From Pseudoalteromonas prydzensis (GTDB taxonomy: Bacteria; Pseudomonadota; Gammaproteobacteria; Enterobacterales; Alteromonadaceae): 64,000 bases of DNA. The DNA lies in the NCBI RefSeq assembly GCF_001661495.1, contig NZ_BDDT01000010.1, forward strand, positions 1-64,000, given 5' to 3'. Below the pieces are notes generated by a model. It made no database searches, had not been told where the DNA came from, and worked only from the letters and a program-made list of their open reading frames with translations. Made by a program: the position numbers and the translations under genes. This document shows positions 47,709-57,022 of this stretch, one piece after another. Within the stretch, counting starts at the first letter, position 1. Each line of letters starts with the position of its first letter.

Positions 47709-48494
47709 ATGAGCGCTGTGATCAAGACCCCTGAAGAAATAGAGAAAATGCGTGTTGCCGGGCGCTTAGCGGCGGAAGTACTGGAAATGATAGAGCCACA
47801 CGTAGTCCCTGGTGTTACCACTGATGAGCTCAATACAATTTGTCATAATTATATTGTAGATGTGCAAAAAGCGGTTCCTGCACCCTTAAATTATCATGGC
47901 TTTCCAAAATCAATTTGTACTTCAGTAAATCATGTAATTTGCCACGGTATTCCAAACGACAAAGCATTAAAAGATGGTGACAGTGTCAACATTGATATCA
48001 CAGTGATCAAAGATGGTTATCACGGCGACACCTCAAAAATGTTCCATGTTGGTACCCCAAACATCCAAGGTAAGCGCCTTGCTGAAGTAACCCAAGAAAG
48101 TCTTTACTTAGCAATTAAAATGGTAAAACCTGGTGTGCGTTTAGGAGACATCGGCGAAGCAATTCAAAAATACGCTGAGAGCTTTAACTACTCTATCGTT
48201 CGTGAATATTGCGGCCATGGTATTGGCAGTGAATTTCATGAAGAGCCGCAGGTAATGCATTACGGCCGTGCTGGCACTGGTGAAACATTAAAAGCAGGCA
48301 TGTGTTTAACGATTGAACCTATGGTTAACGCAGGCAAACGTCAATGTAAACTATTAAAAGATGACTGGACGGTGGTAACTAAAGACCGTAGTTTATCCGC
48401 ACAGTGGGAACACACTCTGCTCGTAACTGAAAATGGTGTTGAAATTTTAACGCTGCGATCAGATGATACGATAGACAGGATCATTGAACACTAA
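47709..48494 (+). CDS. map: Methionine aminopeptidase type I
   Basis: About 261 residues from ATG 47709, which has TGGAGCC upstream; an earlier ATG at 47685 is less likely. Metal ligands are visible in GDSVNIDITVIKDGYHGDTSK, GIGSEFHEEP, TIEPMV and QWEHTLLVT. It removes the initiator methionine. Divergent from rpsB and followed by glnD, as is usual. Confidence 0.95.
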   Translation: MSAVIKTPEEIEKMRVAGRLAAEVLEMIEPHVVPGVTTDELNTICHNYIVDVQKAVPAPLNYHGFPKSICTSVNHVICHGIPNDKALKDGDSVNIDITVIKDGYHGDTSKMFHVGTPNIQGKRLAEVTQESLYLAIKMVKPGVRLGDIGEAIQKYAESFNYSIVREYCGHGIGSEFHEEPQVMHYGRAGTGETLKAGMCLTIEPMVNAGKRQCKLLKDDWTVVTKDRSLSAQWEHTLLVTENGVEILTLRSDDTIDRIIEH

Positions 48495-48546
48495 ATACTG
48501 ACTCGCCCTAACTAGGGTGAGGTAGTATGCTAAGGAGCCAGCCCAC

Positions 48547-51165
48547 GTGGCATTACCAAATAAAGTTAAGAAGTTGCTCAGCGATGCTGAGCAACTCACC
48601 GATTATCGCGATTGTTCTAGTTATTTTTATAAATGGTTACAAAACGAGTTTTCAAAACAACCCGTCGGTAATTTGATTAATGCTCGGGCTGAGTTTATTG
48701 ACCGCCTACTGATCAAACTGTTTCATGCTTATGATTTAGCGCATGAACCTGATTTAGCCTTGATTGCTGTAGGCGGATATGGCCGCGGCGAACTGCACCC
48801 TTATTCTGATATCGATTTTTTATTATTAGTGACTGAGCAACCATCAGAAGCAATCTGTGAAAAAATTGGCCAGTTTGTTACTATGCTGTGGGATCTCAAT
48901 TTAGAGATAGGCCATAGTGTGCGAACCATTGAGCAAGCGATTGAGCAAAAACGTGAAGACGTCACCTTTGCCACCAGCTTACTCGAAAGCCGGTTACTGT
49001 TTGGTAATCATATCGAATACGAAAAACTCAAAGCCCATATCCTCGACACGCCAATTTGGCAGTCCGATGAATTCTTTTTAGCAAAAGTAAACGAGCAACA
49101 ATTACGCCATAAAAAATGCCATGGCACGGCGTATAATCTCGAACCCAATATTAAAGAAAACCCGGGTGGTCTGCGCGATTTGCAAACCATTATTTGGGTC
49201 GCTAAAAAGCATTTTAGAGCCGAAACCTTACAAGAATTGATAAGTCACGGGTACCTTACACACGAAGAATACCAAGAGCTATTAGAGTGTTTAGAAAACC
49301 TCTGGAATATTCGTTTTGCGCTGCATTTAGCTGCGGGTCGCTCGGAAAACCGTTTACTGTTTGATCACCAACCACTGGCCGCCGATTTACTCGGTTTTGG
49401 TAGCGATGGTAAAGCCTCTGTCGAACGAATGATGAAACGGTTATTTAGGATCATGAGCCGCGTGCGTGAGCTCAATCAAATGCTATTGTCGTACTTTGAG
49501 CAAAGTATTTTGCCTGAAAGTAACGAGCAAGCCGTGATTGAACTTGACCGTAATTTCGAACGCGTTGGCCATCAGATTAGAGTAAAAAACCCGTCAGTGT
49601 TTTTCCGCCGTGACCAACTGTTTGTATTATTTGAACACATTGCCGACAACCCTGAAATCACCCATATTTACCCAAGTACGATTCGCACCATTCGCCAAGT
49701 ACGCCGACGCCTGTTAGGTGATTTACAAGATTATGCCGCCTGCCGTGAAGCATTCCTGCGGCTAGTAAAACATCCTAACGGCATGGGCCGCGCATTTACA
49801 CTGATGCACAAACACGGCATGTTAGCAGCGTATTTACCGCAGTGGCGTAATATTTTTGGGCAAATGCAGTTTGACTTATTTCACGCCTATACCGTGGATG
49901 AGCACACCCATAAGTTGATCAACAATATTTACCAGTATTTTGGTAAAGACAACGTCGCAGAGTTTCCTATCTGTTGTGAAATTGTCACCCGCATGGACAA
50001 ACCCGAGCTACTGTACTTAGCGGGTATTTTCCACGATATAGCCAAAGGCCGTGGTGGCGATCACTCCGAACTTGGTGCTGTTGATGCTATTGCCTTTGCC
50101 AAGTTACATCGTTTTTCAACTTCCGATGGCAAATTAATTGCTTGGCTGGTTAGTAATCATTTGCTTATGTCTGTAACTGCACAGCGAAAAGATATTAATG
50201 ACCCAGATGTAATTAAAGACTTTGCTACCCGAGTTAAAACCGAGCGACAACTTGATTACCTGTATTGCTTAACGGTAGCAGATATTCGCGCTACCAATGA
50301 TAATTTGTGGAATGATTGGAAAAACACCCTATTGCGTGAGCTGTATTTACATACTCAACGCGCATTACGGCTAGGCCTTGAAAACCCAATGGATCAACGC
50401 GATCAAATTCGCGATAAAAAGCATCAAGCCAAACAACGCCTCATCAACAATGGCTATGATGAAAATCAGATTGATTTAATTTGGAGCCGCTTTAAAGCAA
50501 ATTACTTTACTGCTTTTAGTGAGCAACAGTTATCATGGCATACTGAACACTTACTAAACTGTGACGATTTAAGCCAACCCAGTGTTGCGGTATCAAATAC
50601 CGCCATGCACGGCGGTACGCAGATATTTGTCTACAGCCCCTACTCCGGTGGTTTATTTGCCCGTTTGGTAAGTGTGATTGGCTCTAAAAAAGCACAAATC
50701 CAACACGCGCAAGTGCTCACTACTCGCGACGGCTATGTGCTGTTTAGTTTTGTAGTACTTGAAGTCAGTGGCGATCCGATTGCCAGTGCTCAAGCACAAT
50801 CAATCAAACGGGGCCTTGATCAAGCCCTGGCCGATCCGAAAAAGAAAATTCGCTTTAAAAAGAATCGCTCACAGCGCTTTAAAGACTTTAATATTAAGCC
50901 AAAAATTATTCTGCGCCCGCACCCGCGTAAAGATCGCAGCTTAATCGAAATTCAAGCGGTGGATATTCCTGGTTTATTAACCAAAATAGCCGAAGTGTTT
51001 CAAGCCCATTTATTACATATACACGCCGCACGGATCACCACAGTGGGTGAACGTGCAGAAGATTTCTTCGTGGTCTCAAATAACGAATACCAAGCGCTTA
51101 CCGACGAAGAGCAAGCAAAAATTCACCAAGCATTGCGTAAAAAACTCAACGCAGAAACCGAATAA
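48547..51165 (+). CDS. glnD: Bifunctional uridylyltransferase/uridylyl-removing enzyme
   Basis: An 872-residue protein from a GTG start behind AAGGAG. The N-terminal nucleotidyltransferase has GGYGRGELHPYSDIDFLLL, the HD hydrolase has IFHDIAKGRGGDHSELG (about 480-600), and two C-terminal ACT domains (about 690-865) sense glutamine. It adds or removes UMP on the PII proteins according to nitrogen status. Confidence 0.96.
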   Translation: MALPNKVKKLLSDAEQLTDYRDCSSYFYKWLQNEFSKQPVGNLINARAEFIDRLLIKLFHAYDLAHEPDLALIAVGGYGRGELHPYSDIDFLLLVTEQPSEAICEKIGQFVTMLWDLNLEIGHSVRTIEQAIEQKREDVTFATSLLESRLLFGNHIEYEKLKAHILDTPIWQSDEFFLAKVNEQQLRHKKCHGTAYNLEPNIKENPGGLRDLQTIIWVAKKHFRAETLQELISHGYLTHEEYQELLECLENLWNIRFALHLAAGRSENRLLFDHQPLAADLLGFGSDGKASVERMMKRLFRIMSRVRELNQMLLSYFEQSILPESNEQAVIELDRNFERVGHQIRVKNPSVFFRRDQLFVLFEHIADNPEITHIYPSTIRTIRQVRRRLLGDLQDYAACREAFLRLVKHPNGMGRAFTLMHKHGMLAAYLPQWRNIFGQMQFDLFHAYTVDEHTHKLINNIYQYFGKDNVAEFPICCEIVTRMDKPELLYLAGIFHDIAKGRGGDHSELGAVDAIAFAKLHRFSTSDGKLIAWLVSNHLLMSVTAQRKDINDPDVIKDFATRVKTERQLDYLYCLTVADIRATNDNLWNDWKNTLLRELYLHTQRALRLGLENPMDQRDQIRDKKHQAKQRLINNGYDENQIDLIWSRFKANYFTAFSEQQLSWHTEHLLNCDDLSQPSVAVSNTAMHGGTQIFVYSPYSGGLFARLVSVIGSKKAQIQHAQVLTTRDGYVLFSFVVLEVSGDPIASAQAQSIKRGLDQALADPKKKIRFKKNRSQRFKDFNIKPKIILRPHPRKDRSLIEIQAVDIPGLLTKIAEVFQAHLLHIHAARITTVGERAEDFFVVSNNEYQALTDEEQAKIHQALRKKLNAETE

Positions 51166-51174
51166 GAGGACCTT

Positions 51175-52002
51175 ATGTCAGATTTAAAAAACATCATTGA
51201 AAACGCCTGGGATAATCGCGATAGCATTAGCCCAAGCACAGTATCAAGCGACGTAAAGCAAGCAATTATCGATGTACTTGAGCTACTTGATAGTGGTGCT
51301 GCGCGAGTTGCAGAAAAAATCAGTGGTGAATGGGTAGTCCATCAGTGGCTAAAAAAAGCGGTTTTACTGTCGTTTCGTATTCGTGACAATCAACCAATGA
51401 ACGACGGCGTAAACCAATTTTACGACAAAGTACCGCTTAAATTTAGCGATTATACGCCGGAGCAATTTCAACAAGGCGGCATGCGTGTAGTACCAAACGC
51501 GGTTGCCCGTAAAGGCAGCTTCGTCGGTAAAAACGTGGTATTAATGCCTTCTTATGTAAACATTGGCGCATACGTTGATGATGGCACTATGGTTGATACC
51601 TGGGCCACTGTAGGCTCATGTGCACAAATTGGTAAGAACGTCCATTTATCAGGTGGTGTTGGCATAGGCGGCGTTTTAGAGCCATTACAAGCCAATCCTA
51701 CTATCATTGAAGACAACTGTTTCATTGGTGCTCGCTCTGAAATCGTAGAAGGCGTGATCGTAGAAGAAGGCGCAGTAATTTCAATGGGTGTTTACATCAG
51801 CCAAAGTACTCGTATTTACGATCGCGAAACTGGCGAAACTCACTACGGCCGCGTACCAGCAGGCGCAGTAGTAGTCCCTGGTGCACTACCATCAAAAGAC
51901 GGTACTCATAGTCTGTACGCTGCAATTATCGTGAAAAAAGTAGATCAGCAAACCCGCGAAAAAGTAGGGATTAATGCATTATTGAGATCGATTGACGAAT
52001 AA
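51175..52002 (+). CDS. dapD: Tetrahydrodipicolinate N-succinyltransferase
   Basis: A 275-residue hexapeptide-repeat enzyme with [20 protein letters not shown] and [20 protein letters not shown]. It transfers succinyl from CoA in lysine and diaminopimelate synthesis. It follows glnD by 9 bp, and a strong terminator closes the run. Confidence 0.97.
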   Translation: MSDLKNIIENAWDNRDSISPSTVSSDVKQAIIDVLELLDSGAARVAEKISGEWVVHQWLKKAVLLSFRIRDNQPMNDGVNQFYDKVPLKFSDYTPEQFQQGGMRVVPNAVARKGSFVGKNVVLMPSYVNIGAYVDDGTMVDTWATVGSCAQIGKNVHLSGGVGIGGVLEPLQANPTIIEDNCFIGARSEIVEGVIVEEGAVISMGVYISQSTRIYDRETGETHYGRVPAGAVVVPGALPSKDGTHSLYAAIIVKKVDQQTREKVGINALLRSIDE

Positions 52003-52043
52003 TACAAAGCAGTAAGCTGATTTGCGTTAACAGTGAAGAAATG

Positions 52044-52079
52044 AAAGCCCTAACGCTGTGCAGCGTTAGGGCTTTTTTA
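52044..52079 (+). terminator. Rho-independent terminator behind dapD
   Basis: AAAGCCCTAACGCTG and CAGCGTTAGGGCTTT pair perfectly over 15 bp with a two-base centre and are followed by T. It may also serve the convergent CoA-transferase gene. Confidence 0.9.
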
Positions 52080-52117
52080 TCCAGCTTAATAACAATTGCT
52101 GCTTACTTTTAATCATA

Positions 52118-52777
52118 TTAATTAAATTGCATTTCCGGAATATCACCAGCGACAATTAATTTACCAGCCGTTTTAGTTATTATCTCCTCTGTCGAAATCC
52201 CCGGTGCGCGCTCTAATAAATAAAACGCGCCGTCTTTAATTTCAAGTAGCGCAAGATCGGTGATCACTTTGTTGATACAGCCCACTCCTGTGAGCGGTAA
52301 ACTACATTCGCTGAGTAATTTAGATTCACCCTGTTTATTAGCATGAGTCATGGTACAGATAATATTTTTTGCACCAGCGACTAAATCCATGGCCCCCCCC
52401 ATACCTTTCACTAACTTATTGGGGATCATCCAGCTAGCTATATTGCCATGTTGGTCAACTTCAAAAGCCCCCAGTACAGTTAAATCTACGTGACCACCCC
52501 GGATCATGGCAAAACTCTCTGCAGAACTAAAAATGGCAGCGCCTTTAGCCGCGGTAACCGTTTCTTTACCCGCATTGATCATATCAGCATCAACCTTACT
52601 TGCCGTTGGGTATGGCCCCATACCTAACAAGCCATTTTCTGATTGCAGCATTACTTCTATGTCACTAGGCACATAGTTGGCCACTAAGGTTGGAATGCCA
52701 ATCCCTAAGTTCACGTAATAACCATCTTGCAGTTCCATCGCTACGCGTTTCGCGATTTGTTCTCGTGATAATGCCAT
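52118..52777 (-). CDS. scoB: 3-oxoacid CoA-transferase subunit B
   Basis: A 219-residue beta subunit with the catalytic glutamate in QSENGLLGMGPYP and the GGHVDLTVLGAFEVD stretch. Together with the alpha subunit it moves CoA from succinyl-CoA to acetoacetate. It is last in the five-gene leftward cluster and follows its partner by 11 bp. Confidence 0.92.
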   Translation of the reverse strand: MALSREQIAKRVAMELQDGYYVNLGIGIPTLVANYVPSDIEVMLQSENGLLGMGPYPTASKVDADMINAGKETVTAAKGAAIFSSAESFAMIRGGHVDLTVLGAFEVDQHGNIASWMIPNKLVKGMGGAMDLVAGAKNIICTMTHANKQGESKLLSECSLPLTGVGCINKVITDLALLEIKDGAFYLLERAPGISTEEIITKTAGKLIVAGDIPEMQFN

Positions 52778-52788
52778 CTGCGAGCTCC

Positions 52789-53496
52789 TTATTTATTGTT
52801 ATCTCGGGTGGTGACTTTCTCTATGCGTTTTTCAAACTCGCCTTTAATCACTCGGTCAATATAAATACCAGGGGTGTGAATTTGGCTTGGCTCAAGCTCA
52901 CCAGGCTCAACAATTTCTTCAACCTCTAAAACGGTAATTTTACCGGCAGTTGCAGCCATGGGATTAAAGTTCATCGCAGTATGACGATATATACAGTTGC
53001 CATAGCGATCCGCCTTATACGCTTTAATAATGGCAAAATCACCAGTAATGCTGGGCTCTAATAAGTAATCGCGGCCATTGATATGGCGGGTTTCTTTGCC
53101 CTCAGCCACCACAGTACCTACGCCGGTGGCCGTATAAAAAGCAGGGATCCCCGCACCACCGGCACGCATTTTTTCAGCTAATGTACCTTGTGGAGTCAGT
53201 TCAACGTCTAATTCGCCGCTAAGTAACTGTTGCTCAAAAAGCGCATTTTCACCCACATATGAGGCAATCATTTTGCTAATTTGCTTATCTTCAAGCAACA
53301 CGCCAAGACCAAACCCATCAATGCCGCAGTTATTCGAGACTACGGTTAAATCACGTGTGCCTTGACGCTTTATTTGCGCGATCAACCCCTCAGGAATACC
53401 GCATAGTCCAAAACCACCCGCGATCACTGTCATACCATCAGTAAGACCTGCCATTGCTTCACTATAACTTGTCACTACTTTATCAAAACCAGCCAT
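52789..53496 (-). CDS. scoA: 3-oxoacid CoA-transferase subunit A
   Basis: A 235-residue alpha subunit with the glycine-rich signature GGFGLCGIPEGLI and VSNNCGIDGFGLGVLL. It acts with ScoB on acetoacetate, the product of the dehydrogenase encoded just upstream (8-bp gap). The acetoacetyl-CoA formed can be split by a thiolase encoded elsewhere. Confidence 0.92.
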   Translation of the reverse strand: MAGFDKVVTSYSEAMAGLTDGMTVIAGGFGLCGIPEGLIAQIKRQGTRDLTVVSNNCGIDGFGLGVLLEDKQISKMIASYVGENALFEQQLLSGELDVELTPQGTLAEKMRAGGAGIPAFYTATGVGTVVAEGKETRHINGRDYLLEPSITGDFAIIKAYKADRYGNCIYRHTAMNFNPMAATAGKITVLEVEEIVEPGELEPSQIHTPGIYIDRVIKGEFEKRIEKVTTRDNNK

Positions 53497-53504
53497 AATC
53501 CCTC

Positions 53505-54266
53505 CTATTGAGCAGTCCAGCCACCATCAATGGCAATAGCTTGTGCAGTAATATTGCGCGCCTCATCGGCCATTAAAAAACAAATGGTATGCAGTATTTC
53601 ATCTAAACCTATAAAGGCTTTTTTTGGCATGGGTGCAAGCATGATGGTGTCTATAACTTGCTGTTGTGAAATGCTATGCTGTTTCGCCTGTGCAGCAATC
53701 TGCTGCTCAACCAACGGGGTTTTCACATAGGCAGGGCACACTGTATTAATGGTAATATTGCTGTCGCCAGTTTCTAATGCCACCGTTTTGGCAAAGCCTA
53801 TTAAACCGTGCTTCGCCGCAACATAGGCTGACTTATATTTAGACGCAACCATAGCGTGAATAGAGCCTATATTAATGATACGACCGAAATTTTGCTCGCG
53901 CATACGTGGCAACACCGCTTTGCTCATCATCGCCGGTCCCACCAACATAACCTGCTGTAAAAGTTGCCATGTATCTGCTGGAAACTCTTCTAGCTTTGCC
54001 ACATGCTGAATACCCGCATTATTAATAAGTACATCTATCGGTTGATTAAGCATGGTAAAAAAGCGTGTAATAGCTTGGCTATCAGCCACGTTCAATGCAT
54101 AACCCTCAGCACTGCCGCCCTGTGCAACTATGTGTGCCGCAGCCTGCTGCGCTGCTTGCTCATTTAGATCTGTCACAATAATGTTGTGCCCTGCGATGGC
54201 AAGCTGCTCTGCTACGTAAAGGCCTATACCACTGGCAGCTCCAGTAATTAATACTGTTTTACTCAT
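53505..54266 (-). CDS. bdhA: 3-hydroxybutyrate dehydrogenase (SDR family)
   Basis: A 253-residue short-chain dehydrogenase with TGAASGIGLYVAEQLA for NAD binding, NNAGIQHVAKLEEFP and the catalytic Tyr-Lys in YKSAYVAAKHGLIGF. The NNAGIQHV motif and the neighbouring scoAB genes support the 3-hydroxybutyrate assignment. It overlaps the upstream hydrolase gene by 8 bp. Confidence 0.88.
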   Translation of the reverse strand: MSKTVLITGAASGIGLYVAEQLAIAGHNIIVTDLNEQAAQQAAAHIVAQGGSAEGYALNVADSQAITRFFTMLNQPIDVLINNAGIQHVAKLEEFPADTWQLLQQVMLVGPAMMSKAVLPRMREQNFGRIINIGSIHAMVASKYKSAYVAAKHGLIGFAKTVALETGDSNITINTVCPAYVKTPLVEQQIAAQAKQHSISQQQVIDTIMLAPMPKKAFIGLDEILHTICFLMADEARNITAQAIAIDGGWTAQ

Positions 54267-55455
54267 GGTTATCGTCCTCTAAAAATTCGCGGATCAATTG
54301 TGCTTTTGGTGAGATTGAAAAAATCCCATCTAAATGCCCCCAGCCTCCTGAAATTTCAGAGATCGCAACATCCTTATCCAACTCTTGCATTGCTTCATAC
54401 ACATTGCGCATATTTTCAGGGCGTAGTAATAGGTCATTGCTCGCAGGTAATAATAAGGTTTTAGCGGTTATTTTTTTTAATGCTTCATTCACATCACCCT
54501 GCATACCGGCACTAAATAACTGTGACGCTCTAACTAAATAAAGGACATGATTAGCATCTTGCGTTTTCGCTCGCGCTAATGCCCTAGCTGCTAATGTTTG
54601 GCTTAGCTTAGGTAAAGTGCGAATATCTTTAAGTGCCCCTTGGTCGCGCACGGTAAAATCAGGAAAACTGGCGTTATAAATAATTGGGTGCATGGCATCT
54701 TGAGTAATGTTCAACATCGTTGCGGCTAAACCGTCGAGAGGAGGCTGTTTGTCGTAATAGTCACCTTGCTGCCAATTTTTATCTAAACGTATCGGTAGCG
54801 CCCATTTTTCAAGTGCTGCGACTGTCCATGCATCCATAGTGGCAGCACCAATCACATGTATTAGTCGCTCTACTTGAGCTGGATAACGTACCGCCCACTC
54901 AAGCGCTTGGAATGAGCCCATTGATGCGCCCATCACTGCGTGTAATTTTTTAACTCCTAAACTATCTAACAAACGTTTTTGTACATTAACAAAATCAGTA
55001 ATGGTCACCACAGGGAAATCGAGCCCATAAGGTTTGCCCGTCGCTGGGTTAATCGATGCCGGTCCTGTGGTGATAACATGGGGATCATGCCAGTTGGCAT
55101 TGACTAGCGTATCTGAGCTAATGACAAAATATTTATTAGTATCAATCGCTTTGCCTGGACCAATCAGCGTATCCCAATAGCCAGGTAAAGCATCATCAGC
55201 ACTATATTTACCAGCGGCATGAGACGTCCCAGAAAAGTAATGAGTGATTAAAATTACATTATCTTTTTCTTCATTAAGGGTGCCATAGCTTTCCCAGCCA
55301 ATATCAACTTGAGCAATCGTTTTACCTGACACAGTTATAAAATTTTCAGTGCTGAAATGTTGCTTTTCTACCAACATAGTCGCGACTTTTTCGTTTGCCA
55401 AAGCTGCCGTACTATAAACAAAAAACAACATCAGTATTATTAGTTTAGTTTTCAT
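54259..55455 (-). CDS. Secreted alpha/beta hydrolase of the homoserine acetyltransferase (MetX) family
   Basis: A 398-residue protein with a clear signal peptide (MKTKLIILMLFFVYSTAALA), which true cytoplasmic MetX enzymes lack. The MetX-type fold is seen in HYFSGTSHAAGKY, the nucleophile elbow VMGASMGSFQALEW, the late Asp in LLPASNDLLLRPEN and His in WGHLDG. Placed in an operon for 3-hydroxybutyrate use, it may release hydroxyacids from esters or oligomers in the periplasm. The substrate is inferred from context only. Confidence 0.75.
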   Translation of the reverse strand: MKTKLIILMLFFVYSTAALANEKVATMLVEKQHFSTENFITVSGKTIAQVDIGWESYGTLNEEKDNVILITHYFSGTSHAAGKYSADDALPGYWDTLIGPGKAIDTNKYFVISSDTLVNANWHDPHVITTGPASINPATGKPYGLDFPVVTITDFVNVQKRLLDSLGVKKLHAVMGASMGSFQALEWAVRYPAQVERLIHVIGAATMDAWTVAALEKWALPIRLDKNWQQGDYYDKQPPLDGLAATMLNITQDAMHPIIYNASFPDFTVRDQGALKDIRTLPKLSQTLAARALARAKTQDANHVLYLVRASQLFSAGMQGDVNEALKKITAKTLLLPASNDLLLRPENMRNVYEAMQELDKDVAISEISGGWGHLDGIFSISPKAQLIREFLEDDNHE

Positions 55456-55464
55456 TGCTGTTCC

Positions 55465-56766
55465 TTAAAAAATGATAAACAAGCCCAGCGCCAGTGCGAC
55501 GCCAATTATCGGAATAACGACTGTTAACGCAGCCAATGGCCAGTACGCACGCTGGTGAGTTTCTTTACAAATCGCCCGTATAGTCGTGACCACATAACCA
55601 TTATGCGGCAAGCTATCCAGCGCCCCTGAACTAATGGCCACCACCCGATGTAATTGCTCAGGGTTAACACCCATATCTAAGTATTGCGGCGCAACTAATG
55701 GCAACGCAATCGCTTGGCCACCTGATGCTGAGCCAGTTAAACCCGCAATAACACTCACGGCAACAGCTGCACCAACCAGTTCATTGCCGGGCATATGAGT
55801 CATCGCATCAACGGCGGCAATAAATGCTGGTGATACTTTTGCCACTGCGCCAAAACCCACCACGGCGGCAGTATTACCAATGGCAACTAAAGCACCTGTA
55901 GTACCCACATTGATAGCATTGGCCATATTATGGAAATACTTATAGTTAATAACCACAATACTTAATACACCACCAAGCAATGCGACTATTAATGCGGTTT
56001 GCTGTAATACATCATGCAAAGTAAAAGACAGCAACAACACCACTAATAATGGAATGATGCCAGTAATTGGGTGTGGTCGCTCCCGTTCAATAATTACCGG
56101 ATCATCATCACGGGCTGCAAAGCACTCACCATTTGCTTGCGCTTTTTTGATCATCTTGTTGAGCCAGAAGTAACCAGCAGTTGCCATAAAAATTGCAACC
56201 ACTAAGCTCACTTCCCATGCAGCATACGGAGAAGTGGCTAAATATTTAACCGGGATCCAATTTTGAATTTCAGGTGAGCCCGCAGAGGTCATCGTAAACG
56301 TCACCGACCCAAACGCCAAAGTAGCTGGAATAAAGCGCCGTGGTAAATTAGCGTCTTTAAACAAACTTAATGCCATTGGATAAACTGAAAACGCGACAAT
56401 AAACACACTTACCCCGCCGTAGGTTAATACAGCACAAGCAATCACCACAGCCAGCACGGCCTGTTTCATGCCTAATTTACCTACAATATAGCTTGCCACG
56501 CTATCAGCAGCGCCGGTGTCTTCCATAAACTTACCGAACAGAGAGCCCAGTAAAAACATAAAAAACCACGCACTTAAAAAGCCCGCAAAGCCATCCATAT
56601 AAGCATTAATAAAGTTACTATCAGCAGTGACTGGAAATATCGCCATATCACTACTTAATGCCACTAAAAGTGCACATACAGGCGCAGCAATAAATAAATT
56701 TACGCCACGCAACGTTAAAATAATCAGCAGTATTAAACCGCCTAACAGCCCTATCATGCTCAGCAT
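55465..56766 (-). CDS. GntP-family permease, likely for 3-hydroxybutyrate
   Basis: About 433 residues from ATG 56766 (MLSMIGLLGG), which has AGGA six bases upstream; the frame opens at 56856. At least twelve hydrophobic segments and PHNGYVVTTIRAICKETH near the C-terminus fit GntP transporters, whose substrates include gluconate and hydroxybutyrate. It is first in the cluster and probably imports the substrate of the downstream dehydrogenase. Confidence 0.82.
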   Translation of the reverse strand: MLSMIGLLGGLILLIILTLRGVNLFIAAPVCALLVALSSDMAIFPVTADSNFINAYMDGFAGFLSAWFFMFLLGSLFGKFMEDTGAADSVASYIVGKLGMKQAVLAVVIACAVLTYGGVSVFIVAFSVYPMALSLFKDANLPRRFIPATLAFGSVTFTMTSAGSPEIQNWIPVKYLATSPYAAWEVSLVVAIFMATAGYFWLNKMIKKAQANGECFAARDDDPVIIERERPHPITGIIPLLVVLLLSFTLHDVLQQTALIVALLGGVLSIVVINYKYFHNMANAINVGTTGALVAIGNTAAVVGFGAVAKVSPAFIAAVDAMTHMPGNELVGAAVAVSVIAGLTGSASGGQAIALPLVAPQYLDMGVNPEQLHRVVAISSGALDSLPHNGYVVTTIRAICKETHQRAYWPLAALTVVIPIIGVALALGLFIIF

Positions 56767-56906
56767 AGACATTCCTATAATTATTGTTATTACCCAAGAT
56801 GAGGTGACATCGCAGTAATTGCTTTTAGTCTTACTGTAAACCACCAAAAAAGACATAACACTAAGGTACTACACATTATAAATTTGGCTTAAACCCCTTA
56901 TAAGTC

Positions 56907-56950
56907 AAGGAATTAATTGCGTATAGCACTATGGTACTAATTCCTTTTTT
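56907..56950 (+). promoter_or_regulatory. Hairpin with T run upstream of the TonB receptor gene
   Basis: AAGGAATTA (56907-56915) pairs with TAATTCCTT (56938-56946) and is followed by T. It lies in the divergent promoter region between the GntP and receptor genes. GGTACTA at 56865 and 56933 are direct repeats that may bind a regulator. It could be an operator or an attenuator. Confidence 0.4.
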
Positions 56951-57022
56951 GCAACTATCTTCTACATTGAATGCAGGTGACATGAGCAAACCATTAACGA
57001 TAACAATAAACAGGAACACACC